NCBI RefSeq assembly: GCF_022763245.1
Contig: NZ_JALEGV010000012.1
Span: forward strand, 310,001 to 374,000
Length of the DNA stretch: 64,000 nt
Direction: 5' to 3'
Source of the DNA: Oricola sp.
GTDB lineage: Bacteria; Pseudomonadota; Alphaproteobacteria; Rhizobiales; Rhizobiaceae
Below, piece after piece: positions 1 through 8,449 of this stretch (its first letter is position 1; each line of letters opens with the position of its first letter). The notes beneath the pieces were generated by a model that did no database searches, was not told the origin of the DNA, and was given only the letters and a program-made list of their open reading frames with translations. Both the position numbers and the translations under genes were made by a program.

Positions 1-1715
1 TGGGCGGCGATCGACATGATCTGGCGCTTGAGGTCGCGCGCGGCATTGGCCGCGGCTCCCCCGAGCATGATCGCCATGCGGCTGCCGACCGGAGAGTTTC
101 CAGGCAGCGAACCGAGGCTGTCGGGCCGCACGACGCGGATGAGATCCGGGTCGATCTCCAGCACTTCGCCGACCACCGTCGCCGCGAGCGTCTCGTGCCC
201 CTGGCCCGAGCTCGTGGTGTGGATGGTGACCGTGACGTCGCCCAGCGCGTCGACATTGACACGGCTGCCCTCCATCCATGTGGAGGTGCGGTTCTTGGGA
301 TTGAGCAGCGGCTCGAAGGACGAGTTGCCGCCCGACGGCTCAAGACACGCTGCAATGCCGATGCCTGCGCAAAGCCCCTCGGCGCGCAGCCGGTCGCGTT
401 CGGCGACGATGCCCTCATACCCGGCCTGCGCCAAGACCTTGTCGACGACGGCGTGATAGTCGCCGCTGTCATATTTGCTGCCCGACGGGATTTCCCAGGG
501 GAACTCTTCCGCCCGGATGAAGTTCTTGCGCCGCAACGCAATCCTGTCCATCCCGAGATGGGCGGCGATCCGGTCCATCATCGTTTCGATCGCGTAGTTC
601 GTCGGCGACTGGCCGAAGCCGCGCACAGCCTCCTGCACCGCCTTGTTCGTTGTCACCGAAACCGCGCGGTACTGGACCGACTTGATGCGGTAGGGCCCGA
701 CGATGGCGCCGATCGGCTTGCCGAGCTGGAACGGTGCCCGGCCCGCATAGGCGCCGGCATTGTCGAGGGCGCGCATCTTCATCGCGTTGACGGTGCCGTC
801 GCGGTCGAAGGCGACCTCGATGTCGAAGATTCGCTCCGGTCCGTGTGCATCGCCGGAACGCATATTCTCCAGCCGGTCTTCGATCAGACGCACCGGACGC
901 CCCAGTTTCCGGGCGAGATAGGCCGCAAGAACGGTGTGCTTGATCCCGCGCTTGACGCCGTAGGAGCCGCCGACATCGACGTCGTAATGGACGCGCACCT
1001 CATTGCCGCGCAGGCCAAGCGCCCGTGCAATCTGGTCGGCATATTTCGGCATCTGGATCGACGCCCAGACATCCAGGACGTTGTCCCAGGCGTTCCACTC
1101 GCAGATCACGCCGAAGGTCTCGATCGGCACGGTGGAATTGCGACCCCAGGTCACCCTAAGCTTGAGCGTCTCGTCGCTCTCGGCGAAGTCCTCGTCAACC
1201 GGACCCCAGTCGAATGTGCGATCTAGCAGGACGTTGGAGCCGTGCGCCGGATGAACGGGCGTGGACCCCTCTTCCATCGCCTTCTCGGGGTCCATCACGA
1301 AACCGAGCTTCTCGCCCTTGACCCTGACCTTCTCGGCAGCGTCCTCGGCCGCAGCGCGGCTGGTCGCAACCACCGCCGCGACCCATTCGCCAGCATAGCG
1401 GTTCTGGCCGACCGCAAGCGGAAAGCGGCGCACGTCCGGCGTGTCGAGGCCGTTCATCAGCGGATTGACGGCGCTGGACAGTTCGCGCCCGTCGACGACG
1501 TCGATCACGCCCTCCATCGCCAGCGCCTCGGACGCGTCGACCTGCTCGATCATGGCGGCGGGATGCTGGCTCGCGACGAGCGCCACATGCACCATGCCGG
1601 GGCGTTCGATGTCCTGCACGAAGCGTCCGGCACCGGCGACGAAACGCACGTCCTCGCGAACGCGCCGATCCGATGAGACATATCGGCCGGAGAATGGCTT
1701 GGCGTGCTCGGTCAT
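1..1715 (-). CDS. Molybdenum hydroxylase large (molybdopterin-binding) subunit, 3' end cut by window
   Basis: This is the catalytic large subunit of a xanthine dehydrogenase/CO dehydrogenase (CoxL-like) family enzyme, which hydroxylates or oxidises its substrate at a Mo-pterin cytosine dinucleotide centre. The frame is open from an ATG at 1715 to the left edge (about 571 codons of a usual 750-800), so the C-terminus lies outside. Reading the minus strand shows the family's N-terminal opening (GRYVSSDRRVRED), a GGSYGVKRG glycine-rich stretch and the motif VRGFGQSPTNYAIE. Form I CO dehydrogenase carries AYxCSFR at that place, so a CO function is not supported. The ATG overlaps the stop of the small-subunit gene (ATGA), so the subunits are translationally coupled. 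The substrate is unknown. Confidence 0.88.
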   Translation of the reverse strand, partial: MTEHAKPFSGRYVSSDRRVREDVRFVAGAGRFVQDIERPGMVHVALVASQHPAAMIEQVDASEALAMEGVIDVVDGRELSSAVNPLMNGLDTPDVRRFPLAVGQNRYAGEWVAAVVATSRAAAEDAAEKVRVKGEKLGFVMDPEKAMEEGSTPVHPAHGSNVLLDRTFDWGPVDEDFAESDETLKLRVTWGRNSTVPIETFGVICEWNAWDNVLDVWASIQMPKYADQIARALGLRGNEVRVHYDVDVGGSYGVKRGIKHTVLAAYLARKLGRPVRLIEDRLENMRSGDAHGPERIFDIEVAFDRDGTVNAMKMRALDNAGAYAGRAPFQLGKPIGAIVGPYRIKSVQYRAVSVTTNKAVQEAVRGFGQSPTNYAIETMMDRIAAHLGMDRIALRRKNFIRAEEFPWEIPSGSKYDSGDYHAVVDKVLAQAGYEGIVAERDRLRAEGLCAGIGIAACLEPSGGNSSFEPLLNPKNRTSTWMEGSRVNVDALGDVTVTIHTTSSGQGHETLAATVVGEVLEIDPDLIRVVRPDSLGSLPGNSPVGSRMAIMLGGAAANAARDLKRQIMSIAA

Positions 1716-2209
1716 CGGCCGACCTCCATCGCTGCCGTGTTGCTTTCACGCAGCCGCCTGGCCGCCAGCCGTACCGCCTCGACGATCTGTCCGTAGCCCG
1801 TGCAGCGGCAAATATTGCCCGAGATCGCCTCGCGGATTTCTTCGTCCGACGGGTCGCGATTGGTCGCCAGCAATGCCTTGGCCGCGAGGATCATGCCCGG
1901 CGTGCAGTAGCCGCATTGCAGCCCGTGCGTGGCGCAGAAGCTGTCCTGGATGATGTCCATGTCGCCCGGCGTCGATGCCACGCCCTCGATGGTGGTCACC
2001 GACATCCCGTCGCATTGGACCCCGAGGATAAGGCAGGATCGCACGGCTTCGCCGTCGATCTCGACCGTGCACGCGCCGCAAACGCCGTGCTCGCAGCCCG
2101 CATGCGTGCCTTTCAGGCCAAGCTCGTCGCGCAGAGCGTCAAGCAGTGTAACGCGCGGCTCGACGTCGATCTCGGCCGGCCGGCCATTGACGATCAGGTT
2201 CGTTTTCAT
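1712..2209 (-). CDS. Molybdenum hydroxylase small subunit, two [2Fe-2S] clusters (CoxS-like)
   Basis: This 165-residue iron-sulfur subunit passes electrons from the molybdenum centre to the FAD subunit. The N-terminal plant-ferredoxin cluster is held by C39, C44, C47 and C59 (CEHGVCGAC...C). The C-terminal helical cluster is held by C99, C102, C134 and C136 (QCGYC and NICRCTG). All eight ligands are present, and the length is normal for CoxS/NdhS-type subunits. The start is the ATG at 2209, directly before MKTNLIVNG; longer in-frame upstream sequence only runs back into the FAD-subunit gene. It overlaps its neighbours by ATGA junctions on both sides, giving the order FAD subunit, Fe-S subunit, Mo subunit. 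Confidence 0.95.
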   Translation of the reverse strand: MKTNLIVNGRPAEIDVEPRVTLLDALRDELGLKGTHAGCEHGVCGACTVEIDGEAVRSCLILGVQCDGMSVTTIEGVASTPGDMDIIQDSFCATHGLQCGYCTPGMILAAKALLATNRDPSDEEIREAISGNICRCTGYGQIVEAVRLAARRLRESNTAAMEVGR

Positions 2210-3078
2210 GCCAACTCTCCGATCGCAGCGACGCGCGCATCCTTCAGCGCCTGCCCTGCGAGATGCGCGGCGGCCCGGCGGCGGTAGCTCGCCGTGGCGT
2301 GCAGATCCTCGACGCATTCGAGATCCTCGAGCGCCGCTTCGACCGCGTCGCGCACGTCCGTCTCATCGAGACGCGTCCCCGAGAGGCCGGACACGTCCAC
2401 CGCGACCGGCACGTCGCCGACCGCTCCGATCCCCAGCAGCGCTTCGGTGCAGACGCCGTCGGCATCAAGCACGACCTGCGCGCCGGCAGACGCAAAGGCG
2501 TAATCGCTGCGGCGCGACGCCACTTCTCGGAACCCGGCGCCGACCAGGCCGGTCGGCCGCTTGGGAAAGATGACCCGCGTCAGCAGCCCGCCCATCGGCG
2601 CCATGGTGACCGTGGGCCCGATGAAGAAGTCCTCAGGCGACATCACTTCCTCCTCGCCGTCGGCAAGGAAGACGATCCGCGCGTCGAGAATTGTCGCGGC
2701 GAGCGCGATCTCCGCGGACGGATCGCCATGCGCGACCGAACCGCCGACGGTGCCGCGCGCACGGGTCGGCGGATGGCCGACATTGGGAAGAGCCGCCGCA
2801 AGCAGCGGCACCTCCCGCGCGATCAGTTCCGAGCGCAAAGCGACCGCCTGACGCACCGCGGCGCCAATGGCGATGCCGTCACCGGCGTCCTTGATGCAGC
2901 CGAGATCCTCCAGCCGGGTGATGTCCACAAGCAGCGATGGACGCGCGAGCCGCATCGCAAGCATCGGCACGAGCGTCTGGCCGCCGGCCAGAACCCGCGC
3001 GTCGGGATCGTCCGCCAGCGCTTCGCAAGCCTCCGTCACGGATGCCGGGCGCAGATAATTGAATGGGGCCGCTTTCAC
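2206..3078 (-). CDS. Molybdenum hydroxylase FAD-binding medium subunit (CoxM-like)
   Basis: This 290-residue FAD subunit accepts electrons from the [2Fe-2S] subunit and hands them to the final acceptor. The two FAD-contact motifs are visible: AGGQTLVP near residue 32 and TVGGSVAHGDPSAE near residue 110. The CO-dehydrogenase-flavoprotein C-terminal domain follows. The start is a GTG at 3078, chosen because GAGGAG lies seven bases upstream and the nearby ATG is out of frame (it reads ATG TCG TGA). It is the first of the three subunit genes, with the NIPSNAP gene 31 bases upstream on the same strand, so all four may be one transcript. Confidence 0.93.
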   Translation of the reverse strand: MKAAPFNYLRPASVTEACEALADDPDARVLAGGQTLVPMLAMRLARPSLLVDITRLEDLGCIKDAGDGIAIGAAVRQAVALRSELIAREVPLLAAALPNVGHPPTRARGTVGGSVAHGDPSAEIALAATILDARIVFLADGEEEVMSPEDFFIGPTVTMAPMGGLLTRVIFPKRPTGLVGAGFREVASRRSDYAFASAGAQVVLDADGVCTEALLGIGAVGDVPVAVDVSGLSGTRLDETDVRDAVEAALEDLECVEDLHATASYRRRAAAHLAGQALKDARVAAIGELA

Positions 3079-3109
3079 GACATTCTCCTCCCGAGATCCC
3101 CCGTGGCGG

Positions 3110-3430
3110 TCAGCAGTTCAAAAGGCCCGGCACGATGGGCGTCAACACGGTCTTCCGCTGCTTGGCGATCAGCGGGCCATCGGCTTCGGAGGCCGCTTTT
3201 GCAGCCTTCCAACCCTCGTCCCCGCCGAATGACGCCCAGGCCTTGTCGCGGGCATCCTCGTCTTCATAGCGTGTGAGATAGGTGAGCATTCCACTGTCCG
3301 CGTCGGTGAAAACGCCGACGAGCTCAATCCCATGCTGAGGCAGGCGCGGCACGACCTCGTCGATGAACCGCTGCCGCACCTTGTCCGCACATCCTTCGAC
3401 GTGCTCATACACACGCATTTCATATAACAT
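3110..3430 (-). CDS. NIPSNAP family protein
   Basis: This small protein of about 106 residues has the dimeric alpha/beta-barrel NIPSNAP fold: it opens MLYEMRVYEH, then has a helix, a GVF-type strand and a conserved LTYLTRYED segment followed by a helix with the W-x-SFGGDEGW pattern. Such proteins often sit in bacterial catabolic operons, but the biochemical role is unknown. The start at 3430 is preferred because NIPSNAP proteins typically begin Met-[IL]-Tyr-Glu and GTGGG sits eight bases upstream; an ATG at 3436 is an alternative. It lies at the head of the molybdenum hydroxylase genes and is divergent from the MocR regulator, so it probably belongs to the same pathway. Confidence 0.85.
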   Translation of the reverse strand: MLYEMRVYEHVEGCADKVRQRFIDEVVPRLPQHGIELVGVFTDADSGMLTYLTRYEDEDARDKAWASFGGDEGWKAAKAASEADGPLIAKQRKTVLTPIVPGLLNC

Positions 3431-3538
3431 CGGCATTACCCACTGACACAATATCTCTCAATTCGCCCAAACGTACAATGACAATTCGATATGTCAAACC
3501 GAAAGTTACACAAATAGTGGGATAATTTGACGATTTTT

Positions 3539-3575
3539 CGCAGTGCAATGCAACAATCGGATTTGCGCAGTGCAA
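3539..3575. promoter_or_regulatory. Tandem direct repeat CGCAGTGCAA, candidate MocR operator
   Basis: The 10-base word CGCAGTGCAA occurs twice, at 3539-3548 and 3566-3575, 27 bases apart in the same orientation. It lies in the 242-base region between the divergent NIPSNAP/molybdenum hydroxylase genes and the MocR gene. MocR/GntR-aminotransferase regulators such as PdxR and TauR bind direct repeats in divergent promoters, so this is the likely operator. That assignment is inference from position and family. Confidence 0.5.
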
Positions 3576-3672
3576 AAAGGAGCCAGAAAAGGTTTACCCG
3601 TAGTATCAACCAAGGAATATGTTGCGACAATTCGAAAATTGTCCTATTCGTCGGGAAAGTGCAGAGGATGCA

Positions 3673-5043
3673 ATGGACTGGTACCCGACACTCCCTTGCG
3701 GCGAGGGCCCGCGTTACGTTCAGATTGTCGCAGCTTTGAGAAGCGACATCGCCAATGGCCGGGTTGCTGCCGGCCAACGCCTGCCAACCCACAGGGAAAT
3801 GGCATCTCAACTCGGATTGAGCGTGGGGACGATCTCGAAGGCCTACGCACTCGCGGAGAGACAACAACTGATTTCAGGGCAAGTTGGGCGCGGGACGTTC
3901 GTGCGTCCGCCGGCGAACAATATCGGTGTCGTCGAATCCGCTGCCGGCGCGGAGCAGGTCAACCTGGCCCTGAATGCACCGCCGCCGACCGGCGAAGCCG
4001 CGATCTTCTCGAAAATTCTCACCGAGATCGCAGCCGATGACGATCTTCCATCACTGTTGGGATACCTGCCCCACCAAGGCATAAGGCGGCATCGCGCCGC
4101 CATCCGCGGGTGGCTTGCCCGGCACGGCACGGCGGTCGAGCAGAGCGACATCTACATCACCAATGGGGCGCAGCATGCGATCTCGGTGTCGCTTCGCCTT
4201 CTCGCTCGGCCCGGCGCGCCGGTTCTGGCCGAGAACCTCCCCTATTCGGGCCTGACCGCCCTCGCCCTGATGGAAGACTACATGCTGCACGGCGTGGCGA
4301 TGGACGAGTACGGGCTCGTCCCCGATTCGCTGGACGCGGCTTTGCGCGAAACCGGCGCCAAGGTTCTCTGCTGCACGCCGACGATCCAGACGGCCACCGG
4401 TGCGATCATGCCGGCGGAACGCCGCAGCGAAGTCGCCGATATCATTCGCCGCCATGATGCTTGGATCATCGAGGACGACGTCTACAGCTTCCTGTGTCCC
4501 GATCCTCCGCCCACGCTGTCTTCGTTTCTGCCCGAACGCTCCTTCTACGTGATGAGCTTCGCGAAATGCCTGATGCCCGGGCTTCGAATCGGCGCCTTGC
4601 ACGCACCCGCCCCGTTCCGCGACAGGATCGTGAACGCCATCCGCTCCACCGGCTGGATGGCCAATGCGATCATGAGCGAGGCCGTCGTGAGGATGATCGA
4701 CAGCGGCGCGCTGGAAAACCAGATCCGCTTGAAGCGCAATGCGGCTGCCGAGCGAACCAAGATGGCCCACAGCATCCTCGGAGAATATCTTCTTCCGACC
4801 GCCGTTCCCGCTTTTCACGCCTGGCTCACCATGCCGGCGGGACGAACCGCCTCGAGCCTCGCGGCTCAGGCCGCATTCCAGGGCGTGACGTTGGCAACGC
4901 CCAGCCCTTTGAGCGCCGCGTCGGGCGTGGCGCCGGGCATTCGCATTTGCCTCGGCGCCGCCAGCACACCGGAGAAACTCAGTTCAGCGCTCCATACGCT
5001 CGACTCGATCCTTCGCGAGTCCGAGGAAATGGCGTTCGTCTGA
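3673..5043 (+). CDS. MocR-type transcriptional regulator (GntR winged helix fused to PLP aminotransferase-like domain)
   Basis: This 456-residue regulator has an N-terminal GntR winged helix-turn-helix (about residues 15-80, with GQRLPTHREMASQLGLSVGTISKAY) joined to a fold-type I aminotransferase domain. The PLP-binding lysine is in SFAKCLMPGLRIG and the usual aspartate in IIEDDVYSF. MocR proteins sense an amino compound or PLP state and usually control the neighbouring divergent genes, here the NIPSNAP and molybdenum hydroxylase operon. The ATG at 3673 is chosen because AGAGGA precedes it and the winged helix starts soon after; an in-frame ATG at 3619 would add 18 unlikely residues. It is convergent with the sulfatase gene, only 29 bases apart, with no clear terminator between. 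Confidence 0.93.
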   Translation: MDWYPTLPCGEGPRYVQIVAALRSDIANGRVAAGQRLPTHREMASQLGLSVGTISKAYALAERQQLISGQVGRGTFVRPPANNIGVVESAAGAEQVNLALNAPPPTGEAAIFSKILTEIAADDDLPSLLGYLPHQGIRRHRAAIRGWLARHGTAVEQSDIYITNGAQHAISVSLRLLARPGAPVLAENLPYSGLTALALMEDYMLHGVAMDEYGLVPDSLDAALRETGAKVLCCTPTIQTATGAIMPAERRSEVADIIRRHDAWIIEDDVYSFLCPDPPPTLSSFLPERSFYVMSFAKCLMPGLRIGALHAPAPFRDRIVNAIRSTGWMANAIMSEAVVRMIDSGALENQIRLKRNAAAERTKMAHSILGEYLLPTAVPAFHAWLTMPAGRTASSLAAQAAFQGVTLATPSPLSAASGVAPGIRICLGAASTPEKLSSALHTLDSILRESEEMAFV

Positions 5044-5072
5044 TCGGACTGAAGCAGTACGAGGATGCCGGG

Positions 5073-6476
5073 TCAGGCGCGATTGCCGGGCTTGTCCGGG
5101 TCGAAATCGAAGCGGTCCGGGATGGCAAGACCGGCGTCGATATGTAGCTGCACCGCGCGCAGGGACACCCCGTCCCTGTACAGCCACGGATCGCCCGTCG
5201 CCTTCTGCCATTCCTCCATCGCCGCGCGCATGTCGGCGAGCAGTTCCTGATGCTGCGGATCGGCGGCGAGATTGGTCACTTCGCGCGGATCGGCCTCCAG
5301 ATCGTAGAGCTCTTCCGGCGGCCGTCGAATGTAGCTTTTCAACGGCCGCTCGCCGATGCGCACCGGCTCGGCATTGCGGATGCCCTCCCAGGAGAGCGAT
5401 CCATAGAGGTCTCCCGAGAACGGGAAGTCGAGCTGCCATGCGACATTGCGATGATATTTGTGGCGCGGCGTGCGCAGGAAGCGGGTCGGCCAGTAATTCG
5501 TGATCTCGTGGAAGGTGTGCGACCCGAAGACCCGCTGCCAGTCCGGCAACAGGGTGTCTTCCTCCAGGATCGGCAGCAGCGAGCGCCCCTTGCGCGCATC
5601 CGACAGCGCATCCGCACCGGCCCAGTCGAGGAAGGTCGGCAGGATATCCGTGAAGGAGACGAGATTGGGATTGGCGACGCCGGCCCCACCGCCCGGCTTG
5701 CGTATGATCAGCGGCAGATGCACGCCCGCGTCGTAGAGCGTGGTCTTGGAATTGAGAAACGGCGCCCCGTTGTCGGACAGGAAGCAGACCAGCGTATCGC
5801 CGGCGAGGCCCGCCCGTTCCAACGCCTCCAGGACGAGGCCCACGCCCTGATCGAGCCGATAGACGGATCGATAATATTCGGCCAGTTCCATCCGCACTTC
5901 CGGCAGGTCGGACAGGAACGGCGGCACCGAGACGTCCTCCGGTTCAAATACGCGATCCTCGACTTCCTCGTGCGCGAACTCGTTGCCGAAGCCCGACCGG
6001 GTGGTGTCGCGATGCGGGTCGATGAAGCCGAGGGTCAGGAAAAAGGGTGTCGCCTCGTCGCGCGCCTTGTCGAAGAAGGCGGCGGCACGGTCCCGCATCC
6101 AGGCGACGTCCCGGGTTCCGCTCTCCTCGCGCACGGCCCAGGGATAGATCCCGGACGGGCCGACATGCACCTTGCCGATGATCCCGGTCAGATAGCCGGC
6201 GCGATTGAACAGTGCCGGCGCGGTCTCGACATGCTCGAACGTCATGAAATGATGGTGATCGTGATGCAGGCCGTACTGGCCCGTCTCGTGCGTGTGCAGG
6301 CCGGTGTAGATCACCGAGCGGCTCGCCGAGCAGGAGGCCGTCGATGTGAAGGCCATGTCGAACCGGGTCCCCTCCGCCGCCAGCCGGTCGATGTTGGGCG
6401 TTGCGATGGCAGGTTCGCCGTAGCAGCCGGTCATCCGGCCCAGATCGTCGGCGACAAGGAGGAGGATGTTTCGCAT
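5073..6476 (-). CDS. Sulfatase resembling N-sulfoglucosamine sulfohydrolase (heparan N-sulfatase type)
   Basis: This 467-residue type I sulfatase hydrolyses a sulfate ester or N-sulfate. The metal-binding VADDLG is at residues 8-13 and the formylglycine motif C49-S-A-S-R53 follows, with alanine in the usual proline place. The next stretch (TGLHTHETGQYGLH, then DHHHF), GIIGKVHVGP, the DPHR segment, LSDNGAPF and the ending WQKATGDPWLY run in the same order as in human SGSH, more specifically than in generic arylsulfatases. The protein starts right at the catalytic domain with no signal peptide, so it should act in the cytoplasm on an imported substrate. It needs a formylglycine-generating enzyme, which is not in this window. 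It is the last gene of the sugar cluster, eight bases after the kinase. Confidence 0.9.
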   Translation of the reverse strand: MRNILLLVADDLGRMTGCYGEPAIATPNIDRLAAEGTRFDMAFTSTASCSASRSVIYTGLHTHETGQYGLHHDHHHFMTFEHVETAPALFNRAGYLTGIIGKVHVGPSGIYPWAVREESGTRDVAWMRDRAAAFFDKARDEATPFFLTLGFIDPHRDTTRSGFGNEFAHEEVEDRVFEPEDVSVPPFLSDLPEVRMELAEYYRSVYRLDQGVGLVLEALERAGLAGDTLVCFLSDNGAPFLNSKTTLYDAGVHLPLIIRKPGGGAGVANPNLVSFTDILPTFLDWAGADALSDARKGRSLLPILEEDTLLPDWQRVFGSHTFHEITNYWPTRFLRTPRHKYHRNVAWQLDFPFSGDLYGSLSWEGIRNAEPVRIGERPLKSYIRRPPEELYDLEADPREVTNLAADPQHQELLADMRAAMEEWQKATGDPWLYRDGVSLRAVQLHIDAGLAIPDRFDFDPDKPGNRA

Positions 6477-6484
6477 GGCTAGCC

Positions 6485-7411
6485 TCAGGGTGTGGGTGAA
6501 ATCGGATCGCTGCGCCGCGGGAACTCGCTGATCACCCGGCCTGCGACCCGGATGCCACGTTTCAGCGCGGCTCCTTCATCTTCCCCGTCGGCGATCGCGC
6601 TCAGATAGCCTGCATTGAAGGCGTCTCCCGCCCCGATCGTGTCCATGACCTGAAGCGGCTCCGCGGCCTCGTGAAGGCGTTCCTCGCCACGGCAGCAACT
6701 TGCGCCATCCGGTCCCTGCTTGACGATCAGCCACGCCGACGGCGCCAGCATGGTTTGCATCGCATCCTGCGCCTGTTCGATATCGGTCGCGCCGGTCAGG
6801 CCCAGCGCCTCCATCTCGTTGAACAGCACATGATCCGCCAGGGCGACCCAGTCGCGCGCCATATCGACGGCCGCATCGGTCCAACCCTCGCCCGGCCAAC
6901 CGGGATCGATCGCGACTTCCGCGCCGCGCGACTTTAGCCATTCCAGAAAGCCCGCATGCGCGTCCATCAGTGCCGGCAGCGCGAAGCCGCCGCTCACGAG
7001 CGCCAGCGCGCCGTCAAGCGGCCAGTCCTCCAGTCCGGCCCGGTAGAAATCGGCATCCAGTCCGTCGAGGTGACCATCGGTCGAAAAGAAACTCCGCTCG
7101 CCGCCCGTCTGCAGGATGCCGACCGAGATCGAGGTCCGTTCGGGCAGGGCCGCGACGCGATCCAGGTCTCCGGCGAAATGCTGGGCGATCATCCCGCCTG
7201 CCTCGTCATTCCCCCGCGCCGAGACCAGGCCCGCCGCGTGTCCGAGCCTTTGCAGAACGATCGCCGTGTTGGCGGCCGAACCGCCGATGCGGAAATCCGA
7301 GTTTGAGAGGAACACTTCCGTCCCCCATGCCGGCCAATCGGCGACGCTTCCGGCGACAAGATCCAGATTGGCGTTGCCGATGACGCAAATCGGTCGTGCG
7401 CGCCCCGTCAT
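6485..7411 (-). CDS. PfkB family carbohydrate kinase
   Basis: This 308-residue ribokinase-fold kinase phosphorylates a sugar or sugar derivative with ATP. The N-terminal PfkB region (NANLDLV, then FRIGGSAANTAIVLQRLG) and the C-terminal signature DTIGAGDAFNAGYL with the catalytic aspartate are both present. The ATG at 7411 overlaps the stop of the SIS gene (ATGA), which fixes the start and argues for a shared transcript; the longer upstream frame only runs through that gene. Between an importer and a sulfatase it most likely phosphorylates the desulfated sugar. The exact substrate cannot be read from the sequence. Confidence 0.92.
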   Translation of the reverse strand: MTGRARPICVIGNANLDLVAGSVADWPAWGTEVFLSNSDFRIGGSAANTAIVLQRLGHAAGLVSARGNDEAGGMIAQHFAGDLDRVAALPERTSISVGILQTGGERSFFSTDGHLDGLDADFYRAGLEDWPLDGALALVSGGFALPALMDAHAGFLEWLKSRGAEVAIDPGWPGEGWTDAAVDMARDWVALADHVLFNEMEALGLTGATDIEQAQDAMQTMLAPSAWLIVKQGPDGASCCRGEERLHEAAEPLQVMDTIGAGDAFNAGYLSAIADGEDEGAALKRGIRVAGRVISEFPRRSDPISPTP

Positions 7412-8421
7412 GCGGCCTCTCCGCTCGTCACCTTGCGAGACCGGATCGGCATGCCGACATCGGGCACCATTCGGTCCGAGGCAGCGATGATCGCCCGTTG
7501 AAGCACCGGCAGAACGGTTGCCGCCGCAGCGAGGCCATGAACCGCCGGCAATCTGACCGTTATCGCCCCCGCAATTGCGGTTTCGCCGCTGAAATCGAAG
7601 ACGACCGGGCGCACGCCGGCATCGCTGCACTCACGCGAAAGCCCGTCGATATTGTCGCCCTCGTCGCCTGCCCCGCGCAGGAAGATCACCGCGGTCTCAC
7701 CGTCGATCATCTCGAAGGGACCATGCCGGAACTGACCCGCCTCAAGGCCGAGAACGGGGATCCGGGCAAGCTCCATGAAGCTGAGCGCGGCAGCGTCGGC
7801 GACGCCCTGCATCGCACCGCGCGCCACGAGGACCGCATTTTGCGAACCGGCTATCAGGTCTTCGGCGTCACCCGTGTCGGCCTCCGCCGGATTGTCGAGC
7901 ACCGCGCGAAAGCCCGACATGTCGAGGCCCAGCGCGTCGAGAAGGACCGCATGCATCGCCAGCGTGACGAGAAGGCTGCGCGTCGCGGCATAGGCGATCT
8001 CGACCCCGCCGGCACCGACCATCGCATGCGTTCCCCTTGCGAGCGGGCTGGCCGGATCGAGCGTCATTCCGATCGTCCAGATGGCGTTGTCGCGACCCTG
8101 CAGGTACCGGACAGCCTCGCCGGACGCGCCCGATTGCGAGGTGACGATGCGCACCGCGTCTGCGACGGGCAGTGGCGCGCGCATGTATTCCGACAGGACG
8201 TGCGCCGTCGCGTCGATCCCTGCGGCGCGGTAATGCGGCTCGGCAGCGCGGTTGATCCAGTGCGACCCACCCATGCCGAGCAGAACGAGCCGGCCGCTCT
8301 CGCGGATCCTGGCCGCGTGTTCGGCAGCGGACGGACGGATGGCGTCCCACGTCGCCCGCGCATCGGCGAACTGGCGATCCGTTTCGGCTGCGAGCTGTAG
8401 AAACCCCTTGGAATGGGCCAT
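7408..8421 (-). CDS. SIS-domain sugar isomerase/deaminase (GlmS-isomerase/AgaS-like)
   Basis: This 337-residue protein has two SIS (sugar isomerase) domains, the fold of the GlmS isomerase half and of AgaS/FrlB-type deglycases and deaminases. The first domain carries GMGGSHW and a SQSGASGEAVRYLQG loop that binds the sugar phosphate; the second carries LGLEAGQFRHGPFEMI, the E-x-x-H-G-P pattern of aminosugar-phosphate enzymes. There is no glutaminase domain, so it is not a full GlmS. This supports removal of an amino group from a hexosamine phosphate or a related isomerisation. The ATG at 8421 is used because family homology begins there (MAHSKGFLQLAAE). It lies 28 bases after the transporter ATPase gene and overlaps the kinase gene. 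Confidence 0.88.
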   Translation of the reverse strand: MAHSKGFLQLAAETDRQFADARATWDAIRPSAAEHAARIRESGRLVLLGMGGSHWINRAAEPHYRAAGIDATAHVLSEYMRAPLPVADAVRIVTSQSGASGEAVRYLQGRDNAIWTIGMTLDPASPLARGTHAMVGAGGVEIAYAATRSLLVTLAMHAVLLDALGLDMSGFRAVLDNPAEADTGDAEDLIAGSQNAVLVARGAMQGVADAAALSFMELARIPVLGLEAGQFRHGPFEMIDGETAVIFLRGAGDEGDNIDGLSRECSDAGVRPVVFDFSGETAIAGAITVRLPAVHGLAAAATVLPVLQRAIIAASDRMVPDVGMPIRSRKVTSGEAA

Positions 8422-8449
8422 TTCCGTTTCTTTCCTTCCGGCGCCGCGA

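Noticed and set aside
1-3078. Aerobic CO dehydrogenase (coxMSL)
   Set aside because: Subunit types and order fit, but the large subunit lacks the form I AYxCSFR motif, so only the wider molybdenum hydroxylase family can be claimed.
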